64,000 nucleotides of DNA, from the NCBI RefSeq assembly GCF_900129035.1, contig NZ_FQTW01000003.1, forward strand, positions 186,001 through 250,000. Direction: 5' to 3'. The notes beneath the pieces are model-generated. The model had not been told where the DNA came from. It saw only the letters and a list, made by a program, of their open reading frames with translations, and searched no databases. Numbering within the stretch: the first letter of the stretch is position 1; every line of letters begins with the position of its first letter. Position numbers and translations under genes: made by a program. This stretch comes from Psychroflexus salarius (GTDB lineage Bacteria > Bacteroidota > Bacteroidia > Flavobacteriales > Flavobacteriaceae). Positions 17,986 to 26,681 of the stretch are shown here, piece by piece.

Positions 17986-18016
17986 TTATGTTGAAACAGG
18001 AAAACTGGTTATCTAT

Positions 18017-20227
18017 TTAAATCAAGACTTCATCAGCAGCACCAAGAAGTTCAAAGTCGATGTTACGTTTAATTAAGTCGGCTTTTTTAACGCGAACGTA
18101 GACTTCATCACCTAATTGGTACATGGTTTTTGTTCGCCGACCAATAACCGCATAATGTTCTTGGTTAAAGTCGTAATGATCTCCTTTAATGTCTCGTAAA
18201 CGCACCATCCCTTCGCATTTATTTTCGATAATTTCTACAAAAATTCCAAAGTCGGTTACGCCAGAAATTACCCCTAAGAATTCAGTATCTTCATGGTTTT
18301 GAATAAACTTGACTTGCATATATTTAATGGAATCACGCTCGGCATTGGTGGCTAATTTTTCCATTTCGCTGGCATGTTTACACTTATCTTCGTATTCGGT
18401 TTCACTTACCGATTTTCCTTGATCAAGATAATGTTGTAATAAGCGGTGAGCCATGACATCTGGATATCGCCTTATCGGAGATGTAAAATGGGAGTAATAA
18501 TCAAAAGCTAAGCCGTAATGCCCAATATTTTGGGTTGAATAATAGGCCTTACTCATGGTGCGAATGGTTAAAGTATCAACCAGGTTTTGTTCTTTTTTAC
18601 CTTGCACATCGTTTAATAATTTGTTTAAGGTATTGGCTATATTTTTATGATTTTTAAAATTTAAGTTATAGCCAAATTTAGAAACAACCTTATTTAAGGT
18701 TTCAAGTTTTTCGTCATCAGGTTCGTCGTGGCAACGGTAAACAAATGTTTTTTGGGTTTTCTGTTTACCAATAAATTCAGACACTTTTCTGTTGGCTAAT
18801 AGCATAAATTCTTCAATAAGCTTATTGGCGTCTTTTGAAGTTTTAAAATGAACGCCTAAAGGCGAGTTATCTTCACTTAAATTAAATTTAACTTCAACCT
18901 TATCAAATGAAATAGCACCACTACTCATGCGTTTTAGTCGCATTTTTTTAGCGAGTTGATCAAGTTGTAGGATGGCTTCAATAATAGATTTTTCTACCGT
19001 GTAAGCTTTTTTAGTAAGACTTGTTTGCGGTGGTATTTGGCCTGATTTTGTTTCAATGATATGTTGGGCTTCTTCATAAGCAAAGCGTGCATCAGAGTAA
19101 GTTACTGTTCTACCAAACCATTCATTAACAATTTTGGTATCTGGTGTAATTTCAAAAACAGCCGAAAAGGTATATTTTTCTTCATTTGGTCTAAGCGAAC
19201 ATGCGCCATTAGATAAAACTTCGGGTAGCATTGGTACCACGCGATCTACAAGATAAATAGACGTTGCTCGGTTGTAGGCTTCTTCGTCTAAAATAGTATC
19301 GGGTTGTACATAATGGGCTACGTCGGCAATATGAATACCAATCTCAAAATTTCCATTATCTAGTGTTTTGAAGCTCAGTGCATCATCAAAGTCTTTGGCA
19401 TCAGCTGGGTCTATTGTAAAGGTAAGCGTGTCACGCATGTCACGACGCTTTTTAATTTCTTCAGGGCGAATTTTAGTATCAATTTGGTCTGCAAAAGCTT
19501 CAACCTCTGGCGGAAACTTTTCTGGTAAGCCATAATCAGCTAAAATGGCATGCATCTCGGTGTTATGCTCGCCAGGCTTTCCTAAAACTTCAGTAATTTC
19601 TCCTGTTGGAGAATCGCTATCTTCTTTCCATTCAAGTAGCCTAACTTTAACCAATAAGCCATCATCGGCGCCGTTAAAATGATCTTTAGACACAAAGATA
19701 TCAGTATACATTTTTGGATTTTGAACAATAACAAACCCAAAATGGTTCTGTTTTTGAAGCACACCAACAAAGTCGGTTTTATGGCGGTTAAGTATGCCTA
19801 TAATTTCGCCTTCAGATTTAGATTGCTCTCTTTTTTTAAAGACAAAAACTTCAACTTCGTCACCATCTAAAGCACGGTTCAGGTTTTTTTGTTCAATATG
19901 AATATCATGCTCTAGGTCATCTACCATAACGTAGGCATTTCCTCGTGTTGTCATATCAACTTTGCCTGTATATAAATGGTCTTTAGTATTTAAGCTAAAA
20001 TGGTGATTTTGATCTTGCTTTAGTTGTCCTTTAGCGGTTAATTGCCCTAAAAGTCTAATTAATCGGTTTCGGGTTTTGGTATCTTTTAGGTCTAATAAAT
20101 CGGCAATTTGGTTAAAGCTGTATGATTTGTCGCGATGTTGGCGAAAAAAGCTTAATACTTTTTGACTAAATTTAGGAGAGTTGTGAGATGATTTTGTTTT
20201 TGATCGTCGTTGTTTTTTCTTACTCAT
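18017..20227 (-). CDS. rnr: Ribonuclease R
   Basis: A 736-residue RNase II/R-family 3'-5' exoribonuclease that degrades structured RNA. Domains in order: basic N-terminus (SKKKQRRSKTKSS), winged-helix region about 20-75, cold-shock domains about 85-230, RNB catalytic domain about 255-580, and S1 domain about 640-720. The RNB metal-binding motif is TIDPADAKDFDDA, and the S1 domain contains GVTDFGIFVEI. The size and order are those of RNase R rather than RNase II. It is probably monocistronic and ends at the hairpin at 17959-17985. Confidence 0.95.
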   Translation of the reverse strand: MSKKKQRRSKTKSSHNSPKFSQKVLSFFRQHRDKSYSFNQIADLLDLKDTKTRNRLIRLLGQLTAKGQLKQDQNHHFSLNTKDHLYTGKVDMTTRGNAYVMVDDLEHDIHIEQKNLNRALDGDEVEVFVFKKREQSKSEGEIIGILNRHKTDFVGVLQKQNHFGFVIVQNPKMYTDIFVSKDHFNGADDGLLVKVRLLEWKEDSDSPTGEITEVLGKPGEHNTEMHAILADYGLPEKFPPEVEAFADQIDTKIRPEEIKKRRDMRDTLTFTIDPADAKDFDDALSFKTLDNGNFEIGIHIADVAHYVQPDTILDEEAYNRATSIYLVDRVVPMLPEVLSNGACSLRPNEEKYTFSAVFEITPDTKIVNEWFGRTVTYSDARFAYEEAQHIIETKSGQIPPQTSLTKKAYTVEKSIIEAILQLDQLAKKMRLKRMSSGAISFDKVEVKFNLSEDNSPLGVHFKTSKDANKLIEEFMLLANRKVSEFIGKQKTQKTFVYRCHDEPDDEKLETLNKVVSKFGYNLNFKNHKNIANTLNKLLNDVQGKKEQNLVDTLTIRTMSKAYYSTQNIGHYGLAFDYYSHFTSPIRRYPDVMAHRLLQHYLDQGKSVSETEYEDKCKHASEMEKLATNAERDSIKYMQVKFIQNHEDTEFLGVISGVTDFGIFVEIIENKCEGMVRLRDIKGDHYDFNQEHYAVIGRRTKTMYQLGDEVYVRVKKADLIKRNIDFELLGAADEVLI

Positions 20228-20361
20228 AGTTTAATTTAAACGCTGCTAAGTTAGCATTTAATAATTTGATGCTAAACGCACTGCAATAAATCTTTGTTAA
20301 GTTAAAAGTAATGGGTAATGATTTGCTAACAATTTATTCATAAAAAGTGTTAAAAATTTTG

Positions 20362-20369
20362 TAAATTTG
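20362..20369 (+). promoter_or_regulatory. -7 promoter element before smORF
   Basis: Perfect TAAATTTG, 14 nt upstream of the ATG at 20384. No good -33 TTG was found at the right distance. Confidence 0.4.
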
Positions 20370-20383
20370 ATAAAAATTATTTT

Positions 20384-20491
20384 ATGTTAAAAGCTAAAAA
20401 AATCTTACTCTTGCTCATCATCATAGCTTTAGTAGGGTTTATAGCCGTTTTTGTCTATCTCAAATTAATCCTCAACCATAGTATCAATTAG
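20384..20491 (+). CDS. 35-residue predicted membrane peptide
   Basis: A short frame beginning MLKAKKILLLLIIIALVG and ending at a TAG. It has a basic N-terminus (three Lys in the first six residues) followed by a ~22-residue hydrophobic helix and a short polar tail, the form of a single-span membrane peptide. A consensus -7 element lies 14 nt before the ATG. It sits between rnr and the DUF2007 gene. Peptides this short are usually missed by gene callers; no homology can be claimed from sequence alone. Confidence 0.45.
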   Translation: MLKAKKILLLLIIIALVGFIAVFVYLKLILNHSIN

Positions 20492-20578
20492 CTGAGTTAG
20501 GGATTTTTACTTCAATTTTTTTCCTCTTTTTAACTAAATTTAAATCTTGTTTTTAATTAAAACAACGATATTTAAATT

Positions 20579-20821
20579 ATGATTGATTATGTAAAAATTG
20601 CAACTTTTACTTATGCTTACGAGTATAGTATAATTCAGCATTTGCTAGAACAAGAAGGAATTAGGTATGTATTTCAAAACGAAACTGTTTTAGGTGTAAT
20701 GCCATTTTACGCTAATGCTTTTGGCGGAATTTTTTTGAAGGTTCACCCTAATGATGTTCTTGAAGCTAAAGAGATTTTAGAACGCTTTAAGTCGCAGTCG
20801 AACTTAGATATTGTTGATTAA
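20579..20821 (+). CDS. DUF2007 domain protein
   Basis: An 80-residue cytoplasmic protein that is essentially one DUF2007 domain. It begins VKIATFTYAYEYSIIQHLLEQEGIRYVFQNE and ends in a VHPNDVLEAKEIL helix. The fold is a small alpha/beta unit with similarity to signal-transducing PII-like proteins; the function is not established. The stop is one base before the omega-amidase ATG, so the two are co-translated. Confidence 0.82.
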   Translation: MIDYVKIATFTYAYEYSIIQHLLEQEGIRYVFQNETVLGVMPFYANAFGGIFLKVHPNDVLEAKEILERFKSQSNLDIVD

Positions 20822-20822
20822 T

Positions 20823-21596
20823 ATGGAAGATTTATCATTAGCCTACGTGCAAACTGAATTATATTGGGAGCAAGCTGAGCAAAATCGAAATCATTTTGAA
20901 GAACTGATAGCAAAACATGCTGCTAAGACTGATATTATTATCTTACCTGAAATGTTTACAACTGGTTTTTCGATGCAAGCTGAAGTCAACGCAGAAGATT
21001 TTGAAACACATTTGCGTTGGTTCAATAAAATAACATCAACTTACAATGTTGCTGTTACGGGTAGTGTGATGTGTAAAGTTGGACATCAATTTTATAATCG
21101 ACTTATTTTTATGAAACCAAATGGTGATTATTCAACTTACGATAAGCATCATTTATTTAGTCTCGCTAATGAGCAGAATGTCTATTCTGCTGGCCATAAT
21201 ATTTGTATGGTTAATTATAAAGGCTGGAAAATTTGTCCTTTAATTTGTTATGATTTACGTTTTCCTGTTTGGTCTAGAAATACACAAGCTTATGATGTTT
21301 TAATCTATGTTGCCAACTGGCCTGAAAAGCGTATTTTAGCTTGGGATGCTTTACTAAAAGCACGTGCCATAGAAAATATGAGTTATTGCATAGGTGTTAA
21401 TCGTATCGGTAAAGATGGTAATGGCGTTAATTATGTTGGGCATTCAGCTGCCTATGACTATTTAGGGCAAGTATTAAGCAAGCATCATCCAGAAGCTGAA
21501 AATGTTACACATTTAAAACTGAATTATGAAAGCCAGCAAAATGCACGTCAAAAATTTGCTTTTTTAAATGATCGCGACCATTTTACTTTAAACTGA
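20823..21596 (+). CDS. Nitrilase-superfamily amidohydrolase (omega-amidase, YafV-like)
   Basis: A 257-residue carbon-nitrogen hydrolase. The Glu-Lys-Cys triad is visible: E43 in ILPEMFTTGFSM, K108 in YDKHHLF and C142 in CPLICYDLRFPVWSRN. The sequence around the catalytic Cys matches omega-amidases, which hydrolyse 2-oxoglutaramate or 2-oxosuccinamate to recycle the carbon skeleton of glutamine/asparagine after transamination, a repair-type role. The ATG at 20823 is chosen over an upstream TTG at 20811 that overlaps DUF2007. It overlaps the convergent Ig-like lipoprotein gene by 14 bp. Confidence 0.9.
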   Translation: MEDLSLAYVQTELYWEQAEQNRNHFEELIAKHAAKTDIIILPEMFTTGFSMQAEVNAEDFETHLRWFNKITSTYNVAVTGSVMCKVGHQFYNRLIFMKPNGDYSTYDKHHLFSLANEQNVYSAGHNICMVNYKGWKICPLICYDLRFPVWSRNTQAYDVLIYVANWPEKRILAWDALLKARAIENMSYCIGVNRIGKDGNGVNYVGHSAAYDYLGQVLSKHHPEAENVTHLKLNYESQQNARQKFAFLNDRDHFTLN

Positions 21597-23211
21597 TCCG
21601 CTGGACGTAATCAAAAAACGCACGAATTTCAAAAGGTTTTGGCTCATAAAGTACAACTTCAGGCTGTTTAGATTCTAAGTAATTTCCAGAATCCCAAACT
21701 CCATTTTTGTTGGTATCATAAATGAGTCTAAAATAATAAGTTCCAGGACTGATGTATCTAAAATTAAAGGTGTTACTGTTAGTATTGTAAAGGGATTTTA
21801 TTAGTTTACCATCTTGATCAACCAGTTCGCCAATCACAGGAAATGTTATGATACCATCAACGCTTAATTCTAGATTTCCAAAATCAGCATACGAGGCTGT
21901 ACTTACACGGTAGCTAATCGTATCGTTGGTTTCTTCATAAAAATCGGTAATCGCGCCAGGAAGCAAGTTAATGTTATAACTTGTTTTTTCAACTTTTTCA
22001 AAATTGAGTTCTAAAGTATTTTCAGCAGATTTTAGGCGGCTTGAAAAGTTAATTTTGGTTGAATCTTGTGATAAAACACTAATTTTTGAGGTGTCAATAG
22101 CTGAAATAGGCGTATTGGCTCTTAGCTTTAAAGCTTCAAAAAAACCAATTGCGCTACTTGGCGATTGACTTAAACGCAGAGAATCAAGCTCAATTTGCTT
22201 AGGATTAATTTCTAGCGTGTCAATTAATTGTCCTGCATTTTTAAATGTGAATAATAAACTATCTTTATCGATATAAGGTTTATACCAATATTGTAAAGTA
22301 TCTTTTTCGGGATGCTTTAAAATGCGTGATTGAAAATTTATGCTATCGTCAAGTTTAGAAATTAATTTAATTTCAGGTGATTCGGGTTGGCCTTTGTATC
22401 CAAACTCTAATTGTAAGCGAGAAATTTGTTTTGGTCTGTTGACTTCAACCGGAATAAAGTCTTTAAAAACAATTAAATCATAAGTTTTCTGGGTTGGAAT
22501 TTGAATTGTATCAGTCAAAAACCCTATTTTATCTGTATCAGATTCAAAAGTATAATTAGCGTTTTTGTCTTTAATGGCGAAGAGTTTATAGCTTCCTGCT
22601 TTAATGTTTTCTATTGTAAAAGCTGAAGTTGAATCGGTATAGGCGATATAAGTTGGTGGCGATTGAAACACTGTTGAGTCTGAGTAAGTACTGTCTAATT
22701 GGTATAGCACAACCGAAATATTATCTTCAGGTAGTCGCTGTTTAGCATCAAATACGCGGCCGCTAAGTTTCAAAGAATCTAAAATTGGGCCAGTTGAAAA
22801 CACATATTTGAAATAGGGAAAAACATTAGCTTCATTATAATCTTCAATGCTTGTGCCAAAATTGATGGTGTAAGTTGTATTATCAAGTAAGGAATCGCGA
22901 GGCATTTCAATTGTAAATTCTTTACTTGGAGTGCTTGATGGAGTGATAACAGGCTTGTCTGCCAGAGGTGGCGAAACAATAATTTGCTGTCTTGGGTTAT
23001 TTAGCTGAACAAATTCGTCGAATTTGATTATAACACTTTCATCATTATAATTAATGCTATAATTAGCTGGTTTAGAACTTAAAAATTGTGGTGGTTCTTT
23101 ATCTTTTGGTCCGCCATCTGGTCTACCGCGTTGGGCACATGACCAAAGTGTGAGTAAAAAAATAAGACTTAAAATTGAGGCAATAATCGGTTTCAATGCG
23201 TATTTTTTCAC
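21583..23211 (-). CDS. Ig-like domain lipoprotein (Big_5/SbsA type)
   Basis: A 542-residue lipoprotein. The signal sequence ends in LWSCAQRGRPDGGPKD, a lipobox Cys at about 25 followed by the G/D-rich stretch seen in this Bacteroidota family. An SbsA/Big_5-type Ig-like domain follows (about 40-135: PPQFLSSKPANYSINY, IIKFDEFVQLNN, TTYTINFGTSIEDYNE), then a carboxypeptidase-regulatory-like domain (about 145-230). The C-terminal part ends in YYFRLIYDTNKNGVWDSGNY. It is predicted to sit in the outer membrane; no enzymatic site is visible. It lies 24 bp downstream of comF in the same direction. Confidence 0.82.
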   Translation of the reverse strand: MKKYALKPIIASILSLIFLLTLWSCAQRGRPDGGPKDKEPPQFLSSKPANYSINYNDESVIIKFDEFVQLNNPRQQIIVSPPLADKPVITPSSTPSKEFTIEMPRDSLLDNTTYTINFGTSIEDYNEANVFPYFKYVFSTGPILDSLKLSGRVFDAKQRLPEDNISVVLYQLDSTYSDSTVFQSPPTYIAYTDSTSAFTIENIKAGSYKLFAIKDKNANYTFESDTDKIGFLTDTIQIPTQKTYDLIVFKDFIPVEVNRPKQISRLQLEFGYKGQPESPEIKLISKLDDSINFQSRILKHPEKDTLQYWYKPYIDKDSLLFTFKNAGQLIDTLEINPKQIELDSLRLSQSPSSAIGFFEALKLRANTPISAIDTSKISVLSQDSTKINFSSRLKSAENTLELNFEKVEKTSYNINLLPGAITDFYEETNDTISYRVSTASYADFGNLELSVDGIITFPVIGELVDQDGKLIKSLYNTNSNTFNFRYISPGTYYFRLIYDTNKNGVWDSGNYLESKQPEVVLYEPKPFEIRAFFDYVQRISLK

Positions 23212-23235
23212 AAAGAAACAATAATTATTTAAGAT

Positions 23236-23913
23236 TTATCTATTCAAAGCCATGGTAGCCAGACTCAATTTGAAATCTGGTATAGGTTTTAGTGCTAAGT
23301 AGCAAGACTCTAAAGTAGCACCAGTGGTCGCTAAATCATCAACTAACAAGAGGTGTTTTTCTTTTAAAGTTCGAGTTGAACTGATGTAAAAACTATTTTC
23401 AATCATTTCAGTTCGTGCCATGCGATTTTTAAAAACTTGTGTTTTACTGTTAGATCGCCTTAATAATACGTGATCTATATAATTTGCTTTGAGGTGTTTG
23501 GCAATGCCTCGGCCGAAACCTTCAACTTGATTGTAGCCACGTTTCCGAAGCCTTTTAGGATGAAGCGGCACAGGAATTACAGCATCGACCGATTGAAAAT
23601 GCTTACTTTCTTTAAGTAATTCGCCCATCCAATCTCCAAAAAATTCACTTAACTGCGACTGATTTCGGTATTTTAAATTGTGAATGGCTTCTTGTGAAGC
23701 GCCATGTTTTTGGAAATAAAACAAACATCGGGCTTGCTCAAAGTTAACACGTCCATAAAGTAAACTTTCAAAAGCAGGTTGTTGTAGTTCAACAGGATAT
23801 TGTGCTATATTATGAAGGCAATGTGTACACAAAAAGGATTCTCGTGGGTGCAAAATGTGTGTGCATGCCCCACAGATTGTGGGGAACAAAAAGTTAACTA
23901 AACTATTTAGCAC
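23236..23913 (-). CDS. ComF-family phosphoribosyltransferase-like protein
   Basis: A 225-residue cytoplasmic protein. The N-terminus has a zinc-finger-like pair of cysteine clusters (CGACTHI and CTHC) and the C-terminal part a phosphoribosyltransferase fold with the PRPP-binding motif LLVDDLATTGATLES. It also has PVPLHPKRLRKRGYNQ. ComF proteins are needed for uptake of single-stranded DNA into the cytoplasm in competent bacteria; in Bacteroidota the gene is widespread and the role less certain. It reads toward the Ig-like lipoprotein gene. Confidence 0.88.
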   Translation of the reverse strand: MLNSLVNFLFPTICGACTHILHPRESFLCTHCLHNIAQYPVELQQPAFESLLYGRVNFEQARCLFYFQKHGASQEAIHNLKYRNQSQLSEFFGDWMGELLKESKHFQSVDAVIPVPLHPKRLRKRGYNQVEGFGRGIAKHLKANYIDHVLLRRSNSKTQVFKNRMARTEMIENSFYISSTRTLKEKHLLLVDDLATTGATLESCYLALKPIPDFKLSLATMALNR

Positions 23914-24075
23914 ATCATAAAAGTAACTAAAAAATTAATGCAGCGCAAACCATGGTCTGTATTTTATATTTCTAACTCCTAGAATAATATGGTTTAATTT
24001 TTATTCTGCTAGAATAAGTCAATAATTAAAATGGTCTTTTTTAACTAATAATTAATGCGGTATGCCGCTATTTTA

Positions 24076-24083
24076 TATTTTTG
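24076..24083 (+). promoter_or_regulatory. -7 element placing glyS start at the ATG
   Basis: Perfect TATTTTTG ends only 4 nt before the glyS ATG at 24088. With the usual distance between this element and the start of transcription, the mRNA would begin at or within a base or two of the ATG, i.e. leaderless. Confidence 0.45.
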
Positions 24084-24087
24084 TGGC

Positions 24088-25629
24088 ATGGCAAAAGGAC
24101 AAGACAAATTCAAACAAGTTATTTCGCATGCAAAAGAATATGGATACATATTTTCATCTAGCGAAATTTACGACGGCTTAAGTGCAGTTTATGATTATGG
24201 TCAAAATGGTGTTGAGCTTAAAAACAACATCAAAAATTATTGGTGGAAAAGCATGGTGCAAATGCATGAAGAAATTGTAGGTTTAGATGCTGCCATTTTA
24301 ATGCATCCCAAAACTTGGACAGCTTCTGGTCATGTTAATGCTTTTAATGATCCGTTAATTGATAATAAAGACTCTAAAAAGCGTTACAGAGCTGATGTTT
24401 TAGTTGAAGACTATGTTGAAAAATTAGAGCAAAAAGCACAAAAAGAAATCACTAAAGCTAAAAAGCGTTTTGGTGATAAATTTGATGAAGCAGAATTTGT
24501 AAGCACGCATCCTCGTGTGGTTAAATACCGCCAGCAGTCACAAGAAATACTTCAGCGTTTAGGGCAATCACTCAACGATGATAACTTAGCCGATGTAAAA
24601 GCTTTAATTGAAGAACTTGATATTGCATGCCCGATGAGTGGCTCTAGAAATTGGACCGACGTCAAGCAATTTAACTTAATGTTTGGTACAAAATTAGGCG
24701 CTTCGGCCGAATCGGCTTCAGATTTATATTTACGGCCAGAAACAGCGCAAGGTATTTTTGTGAATTTTGCCAATGTTCAAAAAACAGGCCGAATGAAAAT
24801 TCCGTTCGGAATCGCTCAAATCGGTAAAGCGTTTAGAAATGAAATTGTGGCGCGCCAATTTATTTTTCGTCAGCGCGAATTTGAACAAATGGAAATGCAA
24901 TACTTTGTTAAGCCTGGTGATGAACTTAAATGGTTTGAGCATTGGAAAGAGATCAGAACCAAATGGCACAATTCATTAGGCTTAGGAGATGATAACTACC
25001 GTTTTCATGATCACGAAAAATTAGCCCATTACGCAAATGCTGCTACTGATATCGAATTTAAATTTCCATTTGGTTTTAAAGAACTAGAAGGAATTCACTC
25101 AAGAACCGATTTCGATTTAAAAGCTCATGAAAACTTATCAGGAAAAAAACTTCAATTTTATGATCCTGAAATGAAAGAAAGCTATGTGCCTTATGTTATT
25201 GAAACCTCTATTGGCCTTGATAGAATGTTCTTAGCAGTTTTTTCAAGTGCGCTTCAAGATGAAGATTTAGGAGATGGTAATTCTAGAACTGTATTGAAGT
25301 TGCCAGCTATACTAGCGCCCGTTAAAGCAGCAGTTCTACCATTATTGAAACGAGATGGCTTACCAGAAATTGCACGTAAAATTGTAGATGAGCTAAAATG
25401 GGATTTTAATATTGATTATGATGAAAAAGATGCGGTCGGTCGTCGTTATCGCCGACAAGATGCAGCAGGAACGCCATTTTGTATCACTGTTGACCATGAC
25501 ACCAAAGAAGATGGTTCTGTAACAATACGGCATCGCGATAGTATGAAACAAGAACGTGTAAAAATTGAAGAATTAAGCTCAATTATTGCAAAATCAGTCG
25601 ATTTTAAAACTTGGCTAGGTCAGTCATAA
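24088..25629 (+). CDS. glyS: Glycyl-tRNA synthetase (single-chain, dimeric type)
   Basis: A 513-residue class-II aminoacyl-tRNA synthetase that charges tRNA-Gly in the cytoplasm. It begins MAKGQDKFKQVISHAKEYGY, followed by SSEIYDGLSAVYDYGQNG. Class-II motif 2 is seen in GIAQIGKAFRNE with IFRQREFEQMEMQYF, and motif 3 in ETSIGLDRMFLAV. The C-terminal anticodon-binding domain spans about 410-510 (LAPVKAAVLPLLKRDGLPE). An in-frame ATG lies 33 bp upstream (24055), but the family start and the promoter element at 24076 both favour 24088. It is the alpha2 type, not the alpha2beta2 GlyQS form. Confidence 0.95.
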   Translation: MAKGQDKFKQVISHAKEYGYIFSSSEIYDGLSAVYDYGQNGVELKNNIKNYWWKSMVQMHEEIVGLDAAILMHPKTWTASGHVNAFNDPLIDNKDSKKRYRADVLVEDYVEKLEQKAQKEITKAKKRFGDKFDEAEFVSTHPRVVKYRQQSQEILQRLGQSLNDDNLADVKALIEELDIACPMSGSRNWTDVKQFNLMFGTKLGASAESASDLYLRPETAQGIFVNFANVQKTGRMKIPFGIAQIGKAFRNEIVARQFIFRQREFEQMEMQYFVKPGDELKWFEHWKEIRTKWHNSLGLGDDNYRFHDHEKLAHYANAATDIEFKFPFGFKELEGIHSRTDFDLKAHENLSGKKLQFYDPEMKESYVPYVIETSIGLDRMFLAVFSSALQDEDLGDGNSRTVLKLPAILAPVKAAVLPLLKRDGLPEIARKIVDELKWDFNIDYDEKDAVGRRYRRQDAAGTPFCITVDHDTKEDGSVTIRHRDSMKQERVKIEELSSIIAKSVDFKTWLGQS

Positions 25630-25979
25630 TTTATAGCATCTAAAAAGCTGAAGCTATAAAGGCATTTTCATATTTGATTCAACTTTCAGCTAGTTAGGCT
25701 TTGCAATAGTTTTTAAGATACTTCAACTTAGCTGCAAATTTTAAAGCTTAAAAAGTTTTTAGTTTCAGCAAATAGTTGATGATTAAAGTTAACTATCAAC
25801 TTCAGTACATTATATGTTTTATTGTTAAATGAATACTTCAAAATTGCTTTTTTCAGTAGCGGTTGTATATTAAAGGTGCTATCTGTAAGTAGATCCATTT
25901 TTTTAACATCATAATAACATATCTAATGTAACAATTGTAACTTTTATCAGTCTTACTATTGCAAGCTAAAATTAAACCT
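25630..25979. other. 350-bp intergenic stretch with hairpins
   Basis: Between glyS and the efflux operon. It contains an 8-bp inverted repeat just after the glyS stop (25630-25637 with 25653-25660, no U tract), another 7-bp repeat (25774-25780 with 25795-25801), and at 25935-25961 a TTG-N16-TACTATTG sequence. The last is one mismatch from consensus and is the likely promoter of the efflux operon. No coding potential was seen. Confidence 0.5.
25935..25961 (+). promoter_or_regulatory. Probable promoter of efflux operon
   Basis: TTG (25935-25937), 16 bp, then TACTATTG (25954-25961), one mismatch from TAnnTTTG. Transcription would start about 15 nt before the ATG at 25980. Confidence 0.4.
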
Positions 25980-26681
25980 ATGATTGAAATTAAAGATTTA
26001 CACAAGTCATATAAAGTTGGTAAAAACGCATTACATGTTTTAAAAGGGATTAATTTTAGCGTTAAAGAAGGCGAGTTAGTCTCAATTATGGGATCTTCAG
26101 GCTCGGGAAAATCGACTTTACTAAATATTTTAGGCATACTTGACGAAGCCGATGAAGGTACTTACCATCTAGATGGTGTGCCGATTAAAAATTTAAATGA
26201 ACGTATTGCTGCTAATTACCGCAACAAATTTTTAGGTTTTATATTTCAGTCGTTTAACTTAATCAATTATAAATCAGCTTTAGATAATGTGGCTTTACCA
26301 CTATACTATCAAGGTATTTCTCGTGGCGAACGCAATGATCGCGCCATGAGTTATCTAGAAAAAGTTGGCTTAGCTGAATGGGCAACACATAAACCTAATG
26401 AGCTTTCTGGTGGTCAAAAACAACGTGTGGCTATTGCTCGCGCCTTAGCGAGTCACCCAAAAGTATTGTTGGCCGATGAATTAACAGGTGCACTTGACAC
26501 TAAAACTTCTTACGAAATAATGGATTTAGTCCAGAAAATTAATGATGAAGGTAAAACTATTTTAGTGGTCACACACGAAGAAGATATTGCCCAAATGACT
26601 AAACGTATTGTTCATTTAAAGGATGGCGTAATAATTAATGACGAAAAAGTTGAACAAGTAAGAGCAATCGAAAATGTTTAG
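25980..26681 (+). CDS. MacB-type ABC transporter ATP-binding protein
   Basis: A 233-residue ATPase. Walker A is GSSGSGKSTLL at about residue 40, the signature LSGGQKQRVAIARA, and Walker B VLLADELTGALD, where the ADELTGALD form is typical of LolD/MacB/FtsE-like ATPases. It energises the two following FtsX-fold permeases rather than moving substrate through the membrane itself. The ATG at 25980 (MIEIKDLHKSY) is the family start; an upstream TTG is in frame. It overlaps the next gene by 8 bp. Confidence 0.9.
   Translation: MIEIKDLHKSYKVGKNALHVLKGINFSVKEGELVSIMGSSGSGKSTLLNILGILDEADEGTYHLDGVPIKNLNERIAANYRNKFLGFIFQSFNLINYKSALDNVALPLYYQGISRGERNDRAMSYLEKVGLAEWATHKPNELSGGQKQRVAIARALASHPKVLLADELTGALDTKTSYEIMDLVQKINDEGKTILVVTHEEDIAQMTKRIVHLKDGVIINDEKVEQVRAIENV

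Noticed and set aside
25630-25660. Hairpin after glyS as terminator
   Set aside because: The 8-bp stem has a 15-nt loop and no U tract; too weak to call.
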